A DNA stretch of 7,632 bases, from contig DAOUPF010000055.1 of assembly GCA_030626265.1 (NCBI GenBank), forward strand, positions 1 through 7,632, given 5' to 3'. Each line of letters opens with the position of its first letter. The first letter of the stretch is position 1. The notes below the pieces were generated by a model. It did no database searches. It saw nothing but the letters and a program-made list of their open reading frames with translations, and was not told the DNA's origin. Positions 6,064 through 7,632 of the stretch are shown here, one piece after another. The position numbers and the translations under genes are program-made. This DNA is from Sulfurovum sp. Its GTDB lineage: Bacteria; Campylobacterota; Campylobacteria; Campylobacterales; Sulfurovaceae.

Positions 6064-7267
6064 TATTTCATCTATAGAGGGTGGACTTAATGTTGTAGAT
6101 GGTTTCTTTTGTGATGGTGTAAATGTAGGTATGAGAACAAATCCTGCAAACTCAGAAAGTACTGATATAGACGGTGATGTAGGCTTCATCCATTCTGATA
6201 CCGTATGTGATATATCTGCTGTATTTACTAACAACACTTTTCAAGCAGCACCTATAAAACACTACCAGAGATACCCTGATAATTTTCAAACTAATTTTCT
6301 CCTCATAAATGCTAAAAATGCCAATGCTATGACCGGTCAAGCTGGCATAGATGACATCGATACTATCATGACAGCTCTTGACAAAAAGATAGACACTATC
6401 AATCCTATCATGAGCTCAACTGGTGTCATAGGCTATAGATTACCTATTGACAAGATTGTCACTGCATTTGACAAGTTTGATTTCACTGCTAAAAACTCTC
6501 ATACTCTTGCACAAACTATCATGACGACTGATAAGTTTAAAAAAGAGAGGGCATATAAAGTAGAACTTGATAATGGCAACTCCTTTCATATCGCTGCTAT
6601 CTGTAAAGGTGCTGGGATGATAAACCCTGCTATGGCTACAATGCTTTGCTTTATCATCACTGATGCCAATATACCAAAAGCTGACATGGATGAGCTACTA
6701 CTTCAAGGATCCGAAAAGTCTTTTAATCGAATATCTGTAGATGGAGACACTTCTACAAATGATACCGCTATGCTACTAACCAATAAAAAAAGTAGTGCAT
6801 ACAACAAAGAGGCTTTTTCTAAAGCTCTAGAAAAGATAATGTTTGAACTTGCCATGGAGATACTCAAAGATGGAGAGGGTGCTAGTAAACTAGTGGCATT
6901 TGAAGTAAAAGGAGCAAAGAGTGAAGATGAAGCAAGAAGAGCTAGTATAGCACTGAGTAACTCTTTGCTAGTAAAAACTGCTCTATTTGGAGAGGATCCA
7001 AACTGGGGACGTATAGCCTCTACTATAGGTGCTAGTGGGATAGAGTGCGATGAGTCTACTCTCTCTATACACTATGATGACCTCCTCATATACTCCAATG
7101 AGTTTAGAGAACTAGATAGCCAGAGAGAAGAGCAAGCATTCTCTATCATGAAACAAGATAGCTTTATAGTAAGCTGCGATTTGGGTCTTGGCAGTGGAGC
7201 ATATACCTCATATGGCTGTGATTTGAGCTATGAGTATGTAAAAATAAATGCTGAGTACAGAACATAA
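6056..7267 (+). CDS. argJ: Glutamate N-acetyltransferase / ornithine acetyltransferase
   Basis: ArgJ moves the acetyl group from N-acetylornithine to glutamate, recycling acetate in arginine synthesis; some members also acetylate glutamate with acetyl-CoA. The 403-residue length is typical. The precursor cleaves itself before a threonine that becomes the nucleophile: KGAGMINPAMATML puts this at A194/T195, giving chains of about 194 and 209 residues. The oxyanion-hole segment STGVIG is at 121-126. Other signatures are AVFTNNTFQAAPI (55-67), VDGDTSTNDT, ALFGEDPNWGRIASTIG and the C-terminal GCDLSYEYVKINAEYRT. A strong GAGGAG at 6043-6048 lies 7 nt before the ATG, inside the channel gene, and the genes overlap by 8 nt, so both are probably on one transcript. 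No other arg gene is nearby. Whether this enzyme is mono- or bifunctional cannot be read from the sequence. Confidence 0.97.
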   Translation: MFNISSIEGGLNVVDGFFCDGVNVGMRTNPANSESTDIDGDVGFIHSDTVCDISAVFTNNTFQAAPIKHYQRYPDNFQTNFLLINAKNANAMTGQAGIDDIDTIMTALDKKIDTINPIMSSTGVIGYRLPIDKIVTAFDKFDFTAKNSHTLAQTIMTTDKFKKERAYKVELDNGNSFHIAAICKGAGMINPAMATMLCFIITDANIPKADMDELLLQGSEKSFNRISVDGDTSTNDTAMLLTNKKSSAYNKEAFSKALEKIMFELAMEILKDGEGASKLVAFEVKGAKSEDEARRASIALSNSLLVKTALFGEDPNWGRIASTIGASGIECDESTLSIHYDDLLIYSNEFRELDSQREEQAFSIMKQDSFIVSCDLGLGSGAYTSYGCDLSYEYVKINAEYRT

Positions 7268-7306
7268 TAAATACTAAATTTCACCTTTTGCTAACCGCAA
7301 AAAAGA

Positions 7307-7312
7307 TATAAT
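7307..7312 (+). promoter_or_regulatory. Putative sigma-70 -10 box of the DUF465 gene
   Basis: A perfect TATAAT in AAAGATATAATATACC, 26 nt before the ATG at 7339. It shares the GATATAAT core with the rpmB promoter and also lacks a clear -35 box. Transcription would start near 7319, leaving a short leader with AGGAG at 7329-7333. This suggests that the gene is transcribed independently of argJ. Confidence 0.65.
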
Positions 7313-7338
7313 ATACCATATATTAAATAGGAGCTAAT

Positions 7339-7566
7339 ATGCTACATGAATACAGAGAAGAGATAAGTGAATTAAAACAGACTAATGCACACTTTGCTAA
7401 GATTTTTGAAAAACACAATGATCTTGACCAAAAAACGACAGATGCAGATGAGGGAAGAGCACACCTTTCTGATATGGAAATAGAGGTTATGAAAAAAGAG
7501 AAGCTCATGCTCAAAGATGAAGCACTCAAACTAATCCTAGCATATAGGAATAGCAAAGAAGCATAA
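7339..7566 (+). CDS. Small DUF465 / YdcH-family protein
   Basis: A 75-residue, highly charged and largely helical protein. MLHEYREEISELK, AHFAKIFEKHNDLD and the distal KKEKLMLKDEALKLIL match the DUF465 (YdcH) pattern of two helices that form a coiled-coil hairpin. Members are widespread in Proteobacteria; no precise molecular role is established that I know of. There is no signal peptide or membrane segment, so it should be cytoplasmic. The start is well supported: AGGAG sits 5 nt before the ATG and a TATAAT lies upstream in a 71-nt gap after argJ. The stop is followed by 27 nt before the possible convergent gene. Confidence 0.88.
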   Translation: MLHEYREEISELKQTNAHFAKIFEKHNDLDQKTTDADEGRAHLSDMEIEVMKKEKLMLKDEALKLILAYRNSKEA

Positions 7567-7593
7567 GCTTCTCTGCCCTATATTCAACTACTA

Positions 7594-7632
7594 CTATATA
7601 ACTTCAACTCCCCATCCATTCTCTTCTAAAAC
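7594..7632 (-). CDS. Possible 3' end of a convergent gene (cut by window edge)
   Basis: On the minus strand the last 39 nt read as twelve sense codons and TAG, giving VLEENGWGVEVI at the C-terminus. The composition is protein-like (an amphipathic helix end, then a beta-like tail), and a gene converging on the DUF465 gene would fit the compact layout. Twelve codons are too few to name a family, and the frame could be open by chance. Confidence 0.35.
   Translation of the reverse strand, partial: VLEENGWGVEVI

Noticed and set aside
7286..7302. TTTTGC/GCAAAA stem after argJ as a terminator
   Set aside because: Only six mostly A/T pairs, followed by A rather than T on the plus strand, and it sits where the upstream part of the DUF465 promoter should be.

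Overview
The window looks like chromosomal backbone of a Campylobacterota (epsilonproteobacterial) genome, probably a free-living, sulfur-oxidising relative of Sulfurimonas or Sulfurovum. This rests on AT-rich codon use (many ATA, CTA and AGA codons), promoters that show a clear TATAAT but no recognisable -35 box, and gene pairs I recall from Campylobacter and Helicobacter: rpe next to a dnaQ-type exonuclease, and rpmB next to a KchA-type potassium channel. The genus is inference. No tRNA, rRNA, CRISPR array, prophage or complete mobile element is visible.

Layout. (1) 2-1168, plus strand: 3' part of uvrB, open at the left edge. (2) 1174-1234: a near-perfect palindrome of two 21-nt arms, resembling a solitary REP-like or MITE-like element. 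(3) 1259-1801 and 1817-2470, plus strand: a gamma-class carbonic anhydrase-like protein and an EI24/CysZ-like membrane protein, 15 nt apart. (4) 2485-4493, minus strand: rpe, then trpF, then a DnaQ-like exonuclease, tightly packed; trpF is separated by 4 nt from rpe and overlaps the exonuclease gene by 17 nt. (5) 4494-4691: divergent control region with one TATAAT on each strand. (6) 4692-7267, plus strand: rpmB, a two-helix RCK potassium channel and argJ; the last two overlap by 8 nt. (7) 7339-7566, plus strand: a small DUF465/YdcH-type protein with its own promoter. (8) 7594-7632, minus strand: possible 3' end of another gene, cut by the right edge.

The genes are mostly housekeeping: nucleotide excision repair, the pentose phosphate pathway, tryptophan and arginine synthesis, translation, DNA proofreading or repair, and potassium transport. 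They do not form a single new system. The most interesting signals are small. An internal ATG with a perfect AAGGAG in the channel gene would yield a free RCK subunit, as known for MthK, while the full-length start has no Shine-Dalgarno site. A REP-like palindrome sits between uvrB and the carbonic anhydrase gene and supplies a false upstream start to the latter. trpF lies between rpe and dnaQ. The convergent gene ends near 2458-2503 form a perfect 10-bp inverted repeat.
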